Origin: Lineus longissimus | Lineage: Eukaryota; Nemertea; Pilidiophora; Heteronemertea; Lineidae | Assembly (NCBI RefSeq): GCF_910592395.1 | Contig: NC_088323.1 | Coordinates: forward strand, 14,061,501-14,125,500 | Length of the DNA: 64,000 nucleotides | Reading direction: 5' to 3' | In this document: one piece after another, positions 9,661 through 20,670 of the stretch | How the letters are laid out: every line of letters begins with the position of its first letter | Numbering within the stretch: position 1 is the first letter of the stretch | Position numbers and translations under genes: made by a program | Notes under the pieces: generated by a model | The model's input: the letters and a program-made list of their open reading frames with translations, nothing else | Database searches by the model: none | Told to the model about the DNA's origin: nothing

Positions 9661-9697
9661 GGGGGGGGGGGGGGGGGGAGGGGGAGGGGGTGGGGGT
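9661..9697. repeat. G-rich homopolymer tract
   Basis: Eighteen G followed by interrupted G runs. The paralogous position in the second unit (45339-45409) is a TG/CG alternating tract instead, so the simple repeat has been replaced or has diverged completely between copies. Confidence 0.9.
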
Positions 9698-9880
9698 GTG
9701 TGTTTTGTTTTGGCTGTTTTTTGTTGTTTGTTTCTTTATGGTTATTTCGTATATTACACTTCACTGTTAGTTATTAATCTTTCGTTATCTGTAACCTCAC
9801 ATATCTTTTGTTAGGAGGAATTAACATAATCAATTGTATTTCGATGTTTGGTTATCGTCAGTATATCTGTCTTGTTTCAG

Positions 9881-9979
9881 AACGGCTGGACGGCGCTAAT
9901 GTACGGCTCCAAAAACGGTCACCTTGATGTCGTAGATTCTCTATTGAAAGGTGGCGCAGAGGTCGACAAAGAGACGAAG
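9881..9979 (+). CDS. Ankyrin-repeat exon (one repeat, 99 bp)
   Basis: CTTGTTTCAG|AAC opens and GAAG|GTAACG closes an exon of exactly 99 bp, phase 0-0, encoding one 33-residue ankyrin repeat: NGWTALMYGSKNGHLDVVDS then LLKGGAEVDKETK. The TALM...GH...VV..LL.GGA signature is complete. One repeat per 99-bp symmetric exon is a common way for ankyrin arrays to grow by exon duplication. The paralogue is at 46159-46257; broken relatives lie at 10582, 46812, 35683, 63892 and 4701. The exon itself is intact, but the gene around it is damaged. Confidence 0.75.
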
Positions 9980-10581
9980 GTAACGCACCAAAAGTTCCAT
10001 TCATCCCAACTTAGTGTTCTAAATCATAAGATAACAAAGCATTGTCTATTATTGTTGAATGAGATAACTACATGTAGTTTCAATCGCTTGAAATCATCTA
10101 CACCTGAGGGACCGTATTCATGGAGTCTTCTTAATAGAGCTTAGTAAGCAAACTAGGTGGTTCTTAGCGAGTTGCGTCATATTCACGAAGCACTCGTAAC
10201 TTCAATCGATTTCGTAAGTCGCTACTAGCCCTACGTGAGGTGTTTTCGACTTCGTAGAGTTTTCTTTAGAGGTTCTTCACGTGACTTCATGAGATGACGT
10301 TTTGATGGCCACCTGCCAATGCATTTCCTTTACGTCGTGAACACGTGTGACGGCCAATATGGCAGTGCAAAACAATACTCTATATTACGACGTTAGATGG
10401 CGCGCCGATCGAATCTGACTTGACACTAGGTGGCAGCAGCTGACGGGTATAAAAACGGTAAATAGACGATACGCCCACAAAATGTCCGCGATCGATAAAT
10501 TTGAACCCGCAATTCAAACACTTTGTGACCAAAAACATATTAAGAGAAAAGTATTATATACAAAAGAGTTCTAACACACAT
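9980..10581 (+). other. Intron-like stretch shared with the second ankyrin unit
   Basis: It matches 46258-46811 throughout, including a segment with repeated TATTCA(T/C)(G/A)AAGC motifs (10112-10195) that resembles a short interspersed element. No frame or RNA gene is visible. The B copy lacks about 20 bp near 10345. Confidence 0.5.
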
Positions 10582-10632
10582 GTCGTAGATGCTATATTGA
10601 AAGGTGACGCAGAGGTTGACCTAGGGGAAAAG
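10582..10632 (+). pseudogene. Truncated second ankyrin exon
   Basis: VVDAILKGDAEVDLGEK is the second half of an ankyrin repeat, ending at AAAAG|GTAACA like the intact exon. The first half and the acceptor are missing, so it cannot be spliced as a whole repeat. The paralogue 46812-46862 (VVDALLKRDAEVDLGEK) has the same truncation, so the damage predates the duplication of the unit. Confidence 0.6.
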
Positions 10633-11237
10633 GTAACACACCAAACGTCCCATTCATCCTAACTTAGCGCTCTAAAATCGTAAGATAATAAAGCGATGTA
10701 TGTTATTGTTGAATGGGATAACTCTTTCGGTCATCTACACCTCAGACTCTTATCCATGTATATATTTCGATATTTGCTTATCGATAGAATACTCATCAAA
10801 TTGTTATATACATGAACATGACTGTATACATGTAGCACTGCCGCTGTTCCGAGAGGAAAACAATGGCCATTTTGAATCCTGTGGCGCCTCGAAAGTTAAA
10901 GTTCCAAAAAGTCAAAGAGGTAAACATATAAGGTCACAATTTGCAATGTCCATTAAATCTTGGTAAGAAGATACGACTTGTTATCCAAAGTTTAACATTG
11001 TAGATACTTCCTGATCAGTAGAGTATAACGATAATTGCGACCATTAATTAATTAAACACCGCGTATGTGTTATTCGATCATTCACAAGAGATTTATTGCT
11101 CACTATTTTAGGATGCGTTTAAGTAGTGCAAAGACATGAACAAACAAATTACATGTACTTGTTGAAACAAAATACTATCGTGCTATCGTGACTTCTGCTC
11201 AAAATTATCAAAAACTGACGCCGTTAATGAGATTCTG

Positions 11238-12035
11238 CAGCCTTAACTTAACGGGTTACAACACGAGAACAGCGTCCTTAAGTCTGAGTTAGACAAAACA
11301 ATGAAGAAATCTGTGAAACAAAGGGAAAAGGAAACCAAAAAGCTTAGAAAACGGTGTAATGAGCATATCATGTAACTCACTAAGGCGAGACTAAATCAAA
11401 CTTGCATTTCAACGTAATAAAGGACATTGGGGTGTTTCGAAAGTTTGTAATGATCTGAAGCAACTGAAAGCAGACGTCAGTGTGATCGAGATGCCAGACA
11501 CGAGCAAGGATTCAAACGACAAGCGGAAAAATATGGAATCTTGACGCTCAAAACAGAACTCCTTTGATCGAGATGTTCAGAACATTTGTGAAAGCGGTAG
11601 TAATGCAATGTGCACCGAAAACTACACCGAAAAGGAACCCGCATCCAAAGGACCATGGCTTATGAGGCTCACTCGCCTTACATGAGGAAAACACCCAACG
11701 CGTCTGAAAACTCAAAGGATACGAACAAGGGCTCCAATGAAAACAGAGGGGAAATCAACTTGCGTATTCGCAAATCAAGAGAAAAACACATATGTAAACT
11801 ACCGGCTTTAATACACAGAGGCCATCGTACAGGGAGGATGAAGCATGACCATATAAGTAAGCTAAAATGGTGTATTTGTAGCCCCTGGCAAAGTTTTTGA
11901 TTCATATTCCGGTAACCATGTGATTATTCAGCCAACCCAAGCGTGGATATGAAAGAGGTGATTATTGAGTATCACAACATAGATAGTTTTGGATTATGCA
12001 ACATGTTGTGTAAGAGCTTTGGCTATAAGAAGTAA
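11238..12035 (+). pseudogene. Coiled-coil and C-terminal coding relic downstream of the ankyrin exons (copy 1)
   Basis: Across frameshifts the plus strand reads LQHENSVLKSELDKNNEE, ETKKLRK, LRNDLKQLKADVSVIEM and DTSKDSNDKRKNME. The heptad-like spacing of L, I and V with many charged residues indicates a coiled coil. Farther on, GVFVAPGKVFDSYSGNHVII and, after a 1-nt shift, IEYHNIDSFGLCNMLCKSF run to TAA at 12033. Two other copies of the coiled-coil part are at 13450-13745 and 47436-47730. In-frame stops differ between copies. I cannot name the family of the C-terminal part. Confidence 0.5.
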
Positions 12036-13290
12036 ACAAATCAGCCACGTCTACAAAAAAAAGTTGGGATCGAACTTTTTACAGGTCTGAATTTTCCACA
12101 CTTGCAGAGCATTGATATATATTTGAAACTTGGTTCAGGTGATCATTATTGAGTGTAGAGAATATATGCGGCATTTGATTTCATTATCAAAGGTAAATTT
12201 TTCAGAGACACTTTTCTGACCAAGGTACCCTCGGGGTATTTGTAGCCCGTTGTTTCGGGGTATTTGCATGTAGCCCCTGTGAATAGCTCAATATATCCTG
12301 TCATAGATCATGAAAATACTATCCGATCATAAATCTATCCGATTTAGATACAACGTTAACCTTTTATGTACCAACAATGATACATTTGAGGTTTCATATT
12401 AGTTTATCCAAAATTATATGGAAACAATATTAATAATTTCAAAGTTATTGGTGTCTCTGGTTAAAGCCACACTGACCATTGACTAGATAGCAACATTTCT
12501 CATGGTACATTGCATTGCCGTTAAGGAGTGGTGCCTACTATAGTTGGGGTTGATGCATGACCCAATACTACTGAAACTACAGTTTTGAACGGCGCACGAC
12601 AAGACCGTCAGTTAATTCAGAATTTCACAAGCTGTTGTTTGACATAAGGTGTAATGTACAACAGAGGTGATAACTAGAACTTTGTGTTTTTGCACCAGTT
12701 TAAAATCAGTGATTTGCAACGATATTGTTTAAATTGATGGAAAGTGATTGCATCGAACATCACTTAATGTGTTCAATAAATATCTTTTGATACCAGCAAA
12801 ATCGCGTCATCGACCTAGATTGGAATAATATTGAAAGCTTTATTACCAATAAAGACCGCAAACCTGTGAAAAAAAATGTCCTCATACATAAAAACATGCA
12901 CTTAATTGCATTGCAAGTTGTAAAATTGGAAGAGGTGCCACTACAAGATGCTGGCCAGTTTTAGTGAATCTGTCTGGAAATCTATCGCGTAACCAAAATT
13001 ATTGGTGAAAAGGGGGCTCTAATAACCCCATTTACCTTACATGAAATCAGGGGATGCTGACCAACACAATGTAATGGACAAGAAGGTGCTGCCATCTGCA
13101 CTAAGGGAAACTCACTAATCTTATGACGTGAATCAGCTGAGTGATCATGTCAGACATGTATAATCTCGGGTGTACAATGTAAATACTTTCATGTCTGATG
13201 AAACTGATCAATCTACATGTATATCAAAACTAACCACAAACGACTTCACAAACAATAGCCTGCGGTTTGGTCCATTCTATCCGACAATGC
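12036..13290. other. No recognised gene
   Basis: AT-rich sequence without a frame, RNA gene or transposon motif I recognise. The only pattern is a short repeated phrase, CGGGGTATTTG(CAT)GTAGCCC, at about 12233 and 12263, which resembles GTATTTGTAGCCCC at 11872. Confidence 0.5.
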
Positions 13291-13449
13291 GGTGCTTTTT
13301 CAGTCTGTGCGTCTTATTGAGGAAACCCTCTCTTAGGTGAAACAGAGCCGAACAGAGCCAAACTGCATGTAGTAACGAAATACTATCGTACGATGCTATC
13401 GTGACTTCTTCTCAAAATATCAAAAACTTATGCCATTAACGACAGTCTG

Positions 13450-13915
13450 CAGACTCAACTTAACGAGTTACAACTCGAGAACAGCGTCCTTGAGACTGAG
13501 TTAGACAAAAAGAATAAATATATCAGTGAAATAAAGGGAAAAGAAAACCGAAAAGCTTAACGAGCATAACTCGCTAAGGCGAGACTAATTCAAACTTGCA
13601 TTTGAACGTTATCAAGGATATTCGGGTGTCTCGAAACTTCGTAATGATCTGAAGCAACTGAAAGCAGACGTCAGTGCAATCGAGATGCCAGACACGAACA
13701 AGGATTTAAATGACAAGCGGAAAAATATGGAATCTTGACGCTCAAAACAGAAGATATTCAGAACCTTTGTAAAAGCAGTAGTTATGCAATGTGCCTGAAA
13801 ACAACCAAAGAGGTAGATGATGAAAGTGATGTTCAATCAAAGGTCCCCGGCATCCATAGGATCATGGTTGATGATGCTGACGTCTTACGAAAGGAAAACA
13901 CCCAACGCGTCTGAA
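13450..13915 (+). pseudogene. Coiled-coil coding relic, copy 2
   Basis: The sequence parallels 11238-11700: LNELQLENSVLETELDKK, NDLKQLKADVSAIEM and DTNKDLNDKRKNME are legible in broken frames, followed by AACACCCAACGCGTCTGAAA near 13894, identical to 11689. No ankyrin exon precedes it here, so only the 3' part of the unit was copied or kept. It ends near 13990 in unrelated sequence. Confidence 0.5.
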
Positions 13916-14189
13916 AACGCGAAATAACTAACAAAGGCTCCAGTGCAAATCAAATGGGAAACCTGCCTATTCGCTTGCTCACCAACAACCTGAACTGGAT
14001 AACATAAATGATTGTGCGCTGCGTCATGGTGGAACTCCTTGGATGCTGCAGATCAGCCTGTTACTGCTACACACCAGCTTCATCGTCTTCGTCATCGAAC
14101 GCTATCAGAAGACTAGAAACGGATAAATCTGACTCCTCACCCCCTCGACGCACTGAAACTGTGCTTGCAGGCCACCAATGCATGGTGAG

Positions 14190-14465
14190 AACCAGATACT
14201 ATGGTGGGAGTAACAAGCTAAAACAGGGCAGCCCGCCAATATTCCACGGTGTTGTGCGCAATCGTACTGGTCAAAATTAGCTACTATGATAAAGTACTTA
14301 GGTTCATCCCAAAGGATTTGCTCAGGGAACCACGTAGACATTATTGGCTCCAGCGGCAATAACATGACCCTTGACTGAGATTCAGGAAAGGCATAATACA
14401 TGTCATTCCCCGCTGCGTTAATCTTATAAAAAGATGATTATTTAATCCATTTTTAATAGTTCACA
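14190..14465 (-). repeat. Candidate BEL/Pao LTR or leader, copy 1
   Basis: This segment resembles 36370-36868 and 56530-56670. All three have the same orientation, and each lies where an LTR would be expected next to minus-strand Pao coding sequence: here and at 36 kb beyond the integrase, at 56 kb upstream of gag. About 240 bp seen in the 36-kb copy are missing here. TG...CA ends and a tRNA primer site were not found, so the label is an inference. Beyond it, 14470-14780 contains a short inverted pair (CACACGGTGA at ~14493, TCACCGTGTG at ~14657) but no gene. Confidence 0.4.
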
Positions 14466-14856
14466 TAGGGCCCTATGCAACTCTAAAGCCTGCACCACAC
14501 GGTGAAAATTTGCGTGATGCAAGTGACACGCGTGCATGTTGCGACAGGCAAATTCTCACTGTGTGGGGTCGTTTTTTGCTGCGTATCTTCCCTCGCGAGT
14601 CGAGACGCAGCCGATCTAGCATGTTTGATATTTTCTCGACACGCGAGGAAGTTAATCACCGTGTGGGGGCTACCTGCAGCAATGTTGCGCGAGTTCGACG
14701 AATCACAACAAGCAGATCGGTCACATGATTTATAGGTCAGTCACATGATACCAAAATGGCAGCGCCCGGGAACTGTCAAATCCTATGAGAAGTATTATGG
14801 ACCAAGAAGACCAAATTGCCCTTATTCTCCTGCTATCGACTTTATCTCTACCGGCA

Positions 14857-15780
14857 TTATGTTATATCCAAGTCATCCTTAATATTTTCGTGAGGCAACA
14901 ATGACATATCATGTCCGTACATAAGATAGTTCGCGATAATAGCTTTCAGTTCAATTGGATCTGCTGACAGAAACGTGAGTGGTGTGCTATTTACCGTTTC
15001 TTGGATTTTTTTAACGAGATTTCGAAACTCGTCCATTGGAACAAGTGATTTGCGCAAAGTTTTTTTAAGCGCCAGTTTGGTCACACCAATCAGTCTCTCA
15101 TAAACGCCAACGAACCAGGTGGCCTGCATATTTGAAGGCTATTCCTTTCTCAGAAAGTGTGGCTTTGAAATTGTTCTGTTCTCACAATGTTGTATAGCCG
15201 TTTCAGCTCGGTGTTTAAGCATTGTCACAGTAAATGAGGCAGGGCAGTGAAAGCGTTAAGTGAAACGTCTGAAAGATCTAAGAAATGATTCAACAATTAC
15301 GTGTGGCGTGATTCCAGATTTCTGCCTCGCGTGGTGCAACACGTAAAGAGACAAATATACACTTTTTGTGTCGAGTCCTTTATTCGCGCGTAGAGCTGTG
15401 ATGTAAAGTCTACAGCAGTGGACTTAAAAGCTGAGAAGTCGTTAATCCGAACGTCTGGCGCGATGGGAGTAAGGTATGGACGTCCAGACACTTTCTTACA
15501 AATTACACAATGTCCGATGATTTTTTAACGGTTGAGCGCATTCCATGTGACCCAGTATTTTTCCCGAAGATAAGCCATGGTGGACCATAATTAAGCCGTA
15601 GTGTACCACGTTGTGCTTGGCATTCCGGATGATGAGCGTTGTTATGTAGGCATGATTAGGCAGGAGAATTGGGTACTTCCTGTCTGAGCTGACGTCTGAA
15701 TTAGTTAGCCTCCCGGGGTAGAGATGGCAGCTTGTGGGTAGAGAGGGCAGCTTGCTCCTTCCTATCTGCTCCAATTTCAA
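14857..15780 (-). pseudogene. BEL/Pao integrase, frameshifted
   Basis: On the minus strand, 15670-15496 reads ILLPNHAYITTLIIRNAKHN and VHYGLIM (the HHCC N-terminal finger), then GRPYLTPIAPDVRINDFSAF, AVDFTSQLYAR (first catalytic Asp) and VYICLFTCCTTR. It ends with FVGVYERLIGVTKLALKKTL (the catalytic Glu region), NSTPLTFLSADP and LMYGHDMSLLPHENI. The order and motifs are those of BEL/Pao integrases. Several frameshifts separate the parts and the middle Asp region is degraded. It belongs with the RNase H relic to its right, separated by a duplicated minisatellite. Confidence 0.75.
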
Positions 15781-15986
15781 AAACGTGTGATGTACTGACG
15801 GCGGGAACCAGTGACGTCATCTCATGGAATTCCGTAGTATATTTTGGGAGTAAGTGAAATTGGTAACTTCCTGTCTGAGCTGACGTCTGAATTAGTTAGC
15901 CTCCCGGGGTAGAGAGGGCAGCTTGTGGGTAGAGAGGGCAGCTTGTGGGTAGAGAGGGCAGCTTGTTGGTAGAGAGGGCAGCTTGC
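15716..15986. repeat. 20-bp minisatellite and ~190-bp local duplication inside Pao pol
   Basis: The 20-bp unit GGGTAGAGAGGGCAGCTTGT occurs twice at 15716-15755 and four times at 15907-15986. The sequence before each cluster (TTCCTGTCTGAGCTGACGTC and on) is also repeated, at about 15676 and 15868, so a ~190-bp stretch was duplicated and the tail then expanded. It interrupts the junction of RNase H and integrase. Confidence 0.85.
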
Positions 15987-15994
15987 TCCTCCCT

Positions 15995-16640
15995 ATTTGC
16001 TCTAACTTCAAGTAATCTTTAACCTTTGATAGTGTTCGTTTTGAAGATTCGTAATCCATTTTTCCTCCGCGTTGCCATGCAGGTCTCTGTAGCCATGATG
16101 AATCCTTCAGTTTCTGATGTATCGCACGACCTGACAAGATGTCGGCAGCGTTTTCATTGGTTGACACATGATGCCAAGAAGCCACGTCTGAATTCTGACG
16201 TATTGATTGTAGGCGGTTATGTACAAACTGCTTCATTTTTTTTATTGGATCGGAGCCAATAAAGTGCTATGTCCGAGTCTGTGCATTATATCGCTTGGAT
16301 TGTTGCATACTGAGTGCTGTAGGCATTTCGCAAAGTCTTTGCATAATTTACTCCTAAGACCATGGCCATCAGTTCCAGCTAAGGGACTGTAAAATTCGCT
16401 TTCTTCTCCGAGATGACTTTGTTTTTCGAGCCGATGAGGGCAACTTCATTGTTCTGTTTGGCATAAGCGATTGAGCCAATGGCGGTGGTAGGACATGCGT
16501 CAAAGAATATTACGATTTGTAACGGTTTGCTGGTGTCACATCCAAACCAGCATGAAATAGATAGCATGTGCGTGAGAGAAAGGGAATCCTGTTTAATGGT
16601 TTCCCACTTTTGACTTTCGGTAATTGTAAATCCTGCAGCT
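15995..16640 (-). pseudogene. BEL/Pao RNase H-like region
   Basis: The minus strand reads KPLQIVIFFDACPTTAIGSI (first RNase H Asp), IGSKNKVISEKK, LELMAMVLGVNYAKTL, CTDSDIALYWLRS (TDS motif) and KQFVHNRLQSI, then ASWHHVSTNENAADILSGRA. This is the standard Pao RNase H layout, including the HV-T-EN-AD block that closes it. One stop and at least one frameshift are present. It is followed in sense by the integrase at 15780-14857. From 16700 to 16988 nothing is recognised. Confidence 0.75.
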
Positions 16641-16988
16641 CAAGATTCAAGGCAAACTACGAGGTTTTCTATTAACTGCCACTTGATGTGTCCTTTATTC
16701 TCGAACATCATAGTAGAACAGCAACAAGTGCCGTAAAAAAACTGCAATTACAAAACAAGGAAAAGTCTTACATTTTGGCATAAAGTGAGACGCTATTGCA
16801 TCTTGAGGTTACAGATGACTCATGTAGATATTCAAGTATCAAAACATATCCTATACAGTGCTGCCATCTGGACTAAGCTAGACGATTTACATGTGGCTGG
16901 CTCTGTGATTTCACAGGCTCTAAAATAGCATAAATCCAAATTAAATGCCACTTGAAACTTAAGGAAACAAATCTAAGGGACTGTAAAA

Positions 16989-18596
16989 TTGAACTATGAA
17001 TTGAGTGGGACTAAGTCATGTAATTTATCATAAAAATAACTTTAATTAACTAAAGTCAACCAGTTTAGAAAGTGGAGCTAAATTCAATGTAGACCATTAT
17101 TGCACAAAGAGATTTCACACTCTGGATTTCTGCTATTGGTCTAACTCAAAAATTTACAAAAGTGGAGTTAGACCACTATTGCCCTGATCGATGGGCTCAA
17201 TGTAAGTATGGCCAAATTACGTGTTCAACAATTGGAATTGTATACCTCACAACACTTTGCGCCTTAATATATATAGCTGTTTATTTCGTACTACAAAAAG
17301 TACATGAAATTCGTGGTGCATAACAAAGGTAGTGCACGGTGCAGGAAAAACAAACACACGAGAAATAACCCACTTAGGGGCCTAAATTACTTAAAAGTAC
17401 ATAGTTGTCTACAACATATACAATATTGCTACCTACCACTAATCACCCGATACACAATAAACTAATTATGTCAATAATTTCTGATCGATTTAAGATCTCA
17501 TTGTCCGTATCCCTCATACCAAGTAACTCCCAGATGTGAACCCCCCTCCGTTTAAGCAATTCATCATGAGCATAATAAACCAGCTGCTTTTGCATTAGAT
17601 CCTGAGCCTTCCTATCGAAACCATATTTGTGACACAGATGAGTGAAAGTATTCCCAAGAGAGGACCGGCCACCATTAAGAGTAAGCATTAGACATGTTTG
17701 AATCAATTTATTGTTGGATTTCATGAGAAGATTAAGGAATTTGATAATCCTTTTCAACAGGTGGTTAATGTTTGCCAAAACAAACTCATCGACGGGAAAA
17801 TGAACCGATTTCTAATATATATAACCAAGAAACTGGGGTTCCAAACCACAAAACTATCAAATATCAAATTAGATAACAATTACACGAAATTAGAAAAATT
17901 TGAATAAAACAAAAATGTGATTTCTAAACTTGTTGACGTTTGACCACAAACGACAAGATATATTTTTAATTTTTTCCTACGATTTTTGTTTTTACCCCAA
18001 ACGTGAAATTAAATTTGCTAAAAAAGTCGTTGTAGTCGGTCAAAATTGACAAAATATGAATATCTCATCAGATGACAACTGGAACATTATGCTCCCCTTA
18101 GATGGTCAATTAAGCACGGACAACAAACATACTTAATTGCCAACCACAAAAATATGTGATGATGTGGAGTAGAAAAACTAATTTCGAAAATTATCATTCT
18201 CAAATCAGTGCCATCACTACTTCTCAAAACTGCCGAAGGGTAAAAGATAAACATATCGCTTTTCATATCAATGTTGTATCTGACACTGTTTTATAGAGTT
18301 TTATAGAAATCAGTGAATTTGAATTTGGCGGTTGTTCTAAATGGGAGCAGTTGTAATGGCTATCTTCAGGTGATCAAAGAAGTTCCAGTTAATGTGTGGA
18401 ATTCGCTTGGGTCAACGGGTGACCCAAGAGAGCGCTGTCCCAAAATGCGTCTTTCGGAATGGGAGATGGCTTTGATATTGAAACCAAACGTTCCCCAGTT
18501 GCCTGACTCTGATATGGCCGAGCTGGGTCAATTATCGGAAGCCTCTTATCCACCTCACATATATGCACCCGAACCTTGCCCAAAGGAAGCGTTTAT
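16989..18596 (+). repeat. Dispersed repeat A, copy 2 (left arm)
   Basis: This copy ends at GAAGCGTTTATTCC (18586-18596 area), where it is joined directly to truncated Pao gag. The same end at about 57741 is followed by different sequence, so the join in the arm is a chimera. Part of the matching sequence elsewhere (58300-58800) is continuous with the right flank of the palindrome, not the left. Confidence 0.6.
17443..17778 (-). CDS. Unidentified 111-codon open frame in left arm
   Basis: The frame begins MANINHLLKRIIKFLNLL and includes NGGRSSLGNTFTHLCHKYGF and DELLKRRGVHIWELLG, ending IISLLCIG. It is intact in both arms (right copy 33334-33669). The composition looks protein-like and 'GRSSLG...LCHKYGF' resembles linker regions of retrotransposon polyproteins, but I cannot place it. 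The repeat A copies outside the palindrome do not obviously keep the frame. Confidence 0.3.
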   Translation of the reverse strand: MANINHLLKRIIKFLNLLMKSNNKLIQTCLMLTLNGGRSSLGNTFTHLCHKYGFDRKAQDLMQKQLVYYAHDELLKRRGVHIWELLGMRDTDNEILNRSEIIDIISLLCIG

Positions 18597-19660
18597 TCCA
18601 ACTGCCAAAGTTGAAATTACCGACATTCGATGGGACTTGCACATCATTGAAATCTTTTAGGGCCACTATTGAAGCGGCATTTTCTCCGTGCAAACTACGC
18701 ATGAAATACAATTACATCAAAGGGCAGTTAACGGGCACAGCAACTGACGCCGTTGCTGGTCTTCAACTTGAAGGTACTGGTAAAAATCCTGAAAGAACAC
18801 TTCGGACAACACCGAAAAATCATTCGATCACATGTGAATAACCTCTTGGAAATGCCAGGCCCAGCAGGGCATAATAATGCTCTCCGGGCATTCCACAACC
18901 GAGTAATGATGAGACATACGGTCCCTTGAAAACCTCAACGTTGATGTTTACCAATGCGCTCCCTTTATCGTACCAATCATTGAAAAGAAACTACCAAAAT
19001 TCTGCCGGGAAAAGATGGAAACTTCGGGACAACAGGATGCCTTTGACTTCAAGCGATTCATTAATTCATTGGCAGAACAGCTTGAGAACGTCGGAGAACG
19101 CGCGGATGCTCCTTCACATTCGGATAATACTCATAGGAAAAGTATGCAAATTCGAAATACAAGCCAGAAAGGAAATAAAGTTTCAGTGGATTCATTTGAA
19201 AGTGTTCCCGCCAGACCCAAGAAGTGTCAGTTTTGGAACTCCGGTAATTCTTGTTTTGAGTGTACACTATCGCCAGCTGACTGATACAGTGCCGTTTTCA
19301 ACAAACGCCTTTGCAATAACTGCCTAAGAACCTCTCACATCGCTAAGGAATGCAGCAACCAGAGCAAATGTCACACTTGTGGTAAGAGACCCCACTGCAG
19401 TCTTCACGCATCTTTTAAACAGAAGTATGGAAATCCAAGTGACACAGTAATGTGCGCCATATCTCAAAAGTATTCAGACGTACAGAAAATCAGAATCAAA
19501 GATCATACGTAGGGCGCAAACGTGAACTCTAAAAAATGCGCTGCCAACAGGCCTTCCACACTTCGGTTGGAAACCGAATATGTTACCTTGCAGAATAAGG
19601 CGATCGAAATCAAAGTAGGAGTGTTGATTGAGAGAGTATATATATATTCATACATTCGCA
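18597..19660 (+). pseudogene. BEL/Pao gag with zinc knuckles and start of protease region (left arm)
   Basis: The stretch opens LPKLKLPTFDGTCTSLKSF, RATIEAAFSP, KYNYIKGQLTGTATDAVAGL (the Pao gag signature), then QDAFDFKRFINSLAEQLENV. After an in-frame TGA at 19282 it gives two zinc knuckles, LCNNCLRTSHIAKEC (19309-19353) and KCHTCGKRPHCSLH, typical of Pao gag. It then continues KKCAANRPSTLRLET and QNKAIEIKVGVLIER, the beginning of the protease-like region. The N-terminal part of gag present at 54908-56330 is missing and replaced by repeat A. Several frameshifts and stops. Confidence 0.75.
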
Positions 19661-19965
19661 GGAACACAGCAGAAAACTCAAACTAGAAACGATATATTAA
19701 CAATCAGTCAGTGTTAATGCCTCGGAGGCCACAGTTCAAACTTTCACAAGATATGTGTATATTGCAAGATTGTAAAATGGGAAATGCTGGATAACATCTG
19801 CATATCATCTGACCCCTCCCCGACTTTGAAATCAACATCTTACATTTGCAGATTTTCAAAGAATGACATCATTCGGAATCGCTGAAGTAATAAGACCACG
19901 CGTGCATAGAAAGATTGCACCTGTTATTCTGTAAATATATACTAAAGTTAAAGCGCTCAACACCA

Positions 19966-20670
19966 AACGCTATGGGATATGGAGAATTAGGTAGATTTCC
20001 ATTGTATATCAATGTTAAAGTCAAGATGGTAAAATTCTGGGAGGAAACTGGTCCTACAGGAACAAACTATAGCCGGAAAAATGTATAAAATTGCATACCA
20101 TAGACACCAAAACGGTCAAAATATCAAATGGGTCGCGTTTGTCAAAAATATTTTGGAACTTTGTGGGCTCGGGGACATCTGGCTGACACAGATGTTCCCC
20201 AACGTTAATTATCTCGGTGAAATTGTCAGAAGACGACCCGAGGACCAGTATCTCCAAGAATGGCGCAATACTCTGATAAACTCTCCCAAATGTTTGATAT
20301 ACAGAGAAATCACGTTTTCATGGGGTTTTGAGAATGATTTGCTTTGTCTATCTCAAGCCCAACGTATATTACTCTGTAAATTTAGATGAACCAACCATAA
20401 ACTCCCTATAGAATTAGGCCGATATAATAATACCCCCCCCCCCCCCTCCCGACTAGAACGTACATGTAATAAATGTAACCTGGGAGTAGTTGGAGATGAA
20501 TTTCACCACGTCCTCGTATGCCCCTTCTTTTCAAACATTCGAGTAAATTACATTCCAGCCGACTTTCACAGATATCCCGATATATTCAAATTTGTAAAAC
20601 TTTTGAACTCGCCAAAGAATATATTAATAAAACTAACTAAATTTTTGTCAAAGTCTCTCCAACTACTCTA
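19966..20670 (+). pseudogene. LINE C-terminal region with CCHC-like motif (left arm)
   Basis: Reading from MGYGELGRFPLYINVKVKM, through a 1-nt shift near 20076, to KMYKIAYHRHQNG, VKNILELCGLGDIWLTQ and EITFSWGFENDLLCL. After a stop and the poly-C it reads LPIELGRY, then CNKCNLGVVGDEFHHVLVC and FKFVKLLNSPKNIL. This layout (…ELGR…, …IELGRY…, CxxC…H…C) is the C-terminal tail of a common invertebrate non-LTR polyprotein. The RT core is absent. The sequence lies between Pao gag and Pao protease, so it appears to be an insertion in the Pao copy. Confidence 0.6.
20433..20446. repeat. 14-C tract (15 in the other arm)
   Basis: A homopolymer of 14 C; the mirror position 30665-30679 holds 15 G. It accounts for one of the two net length differences between the arms. 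Confidence 0.9.
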
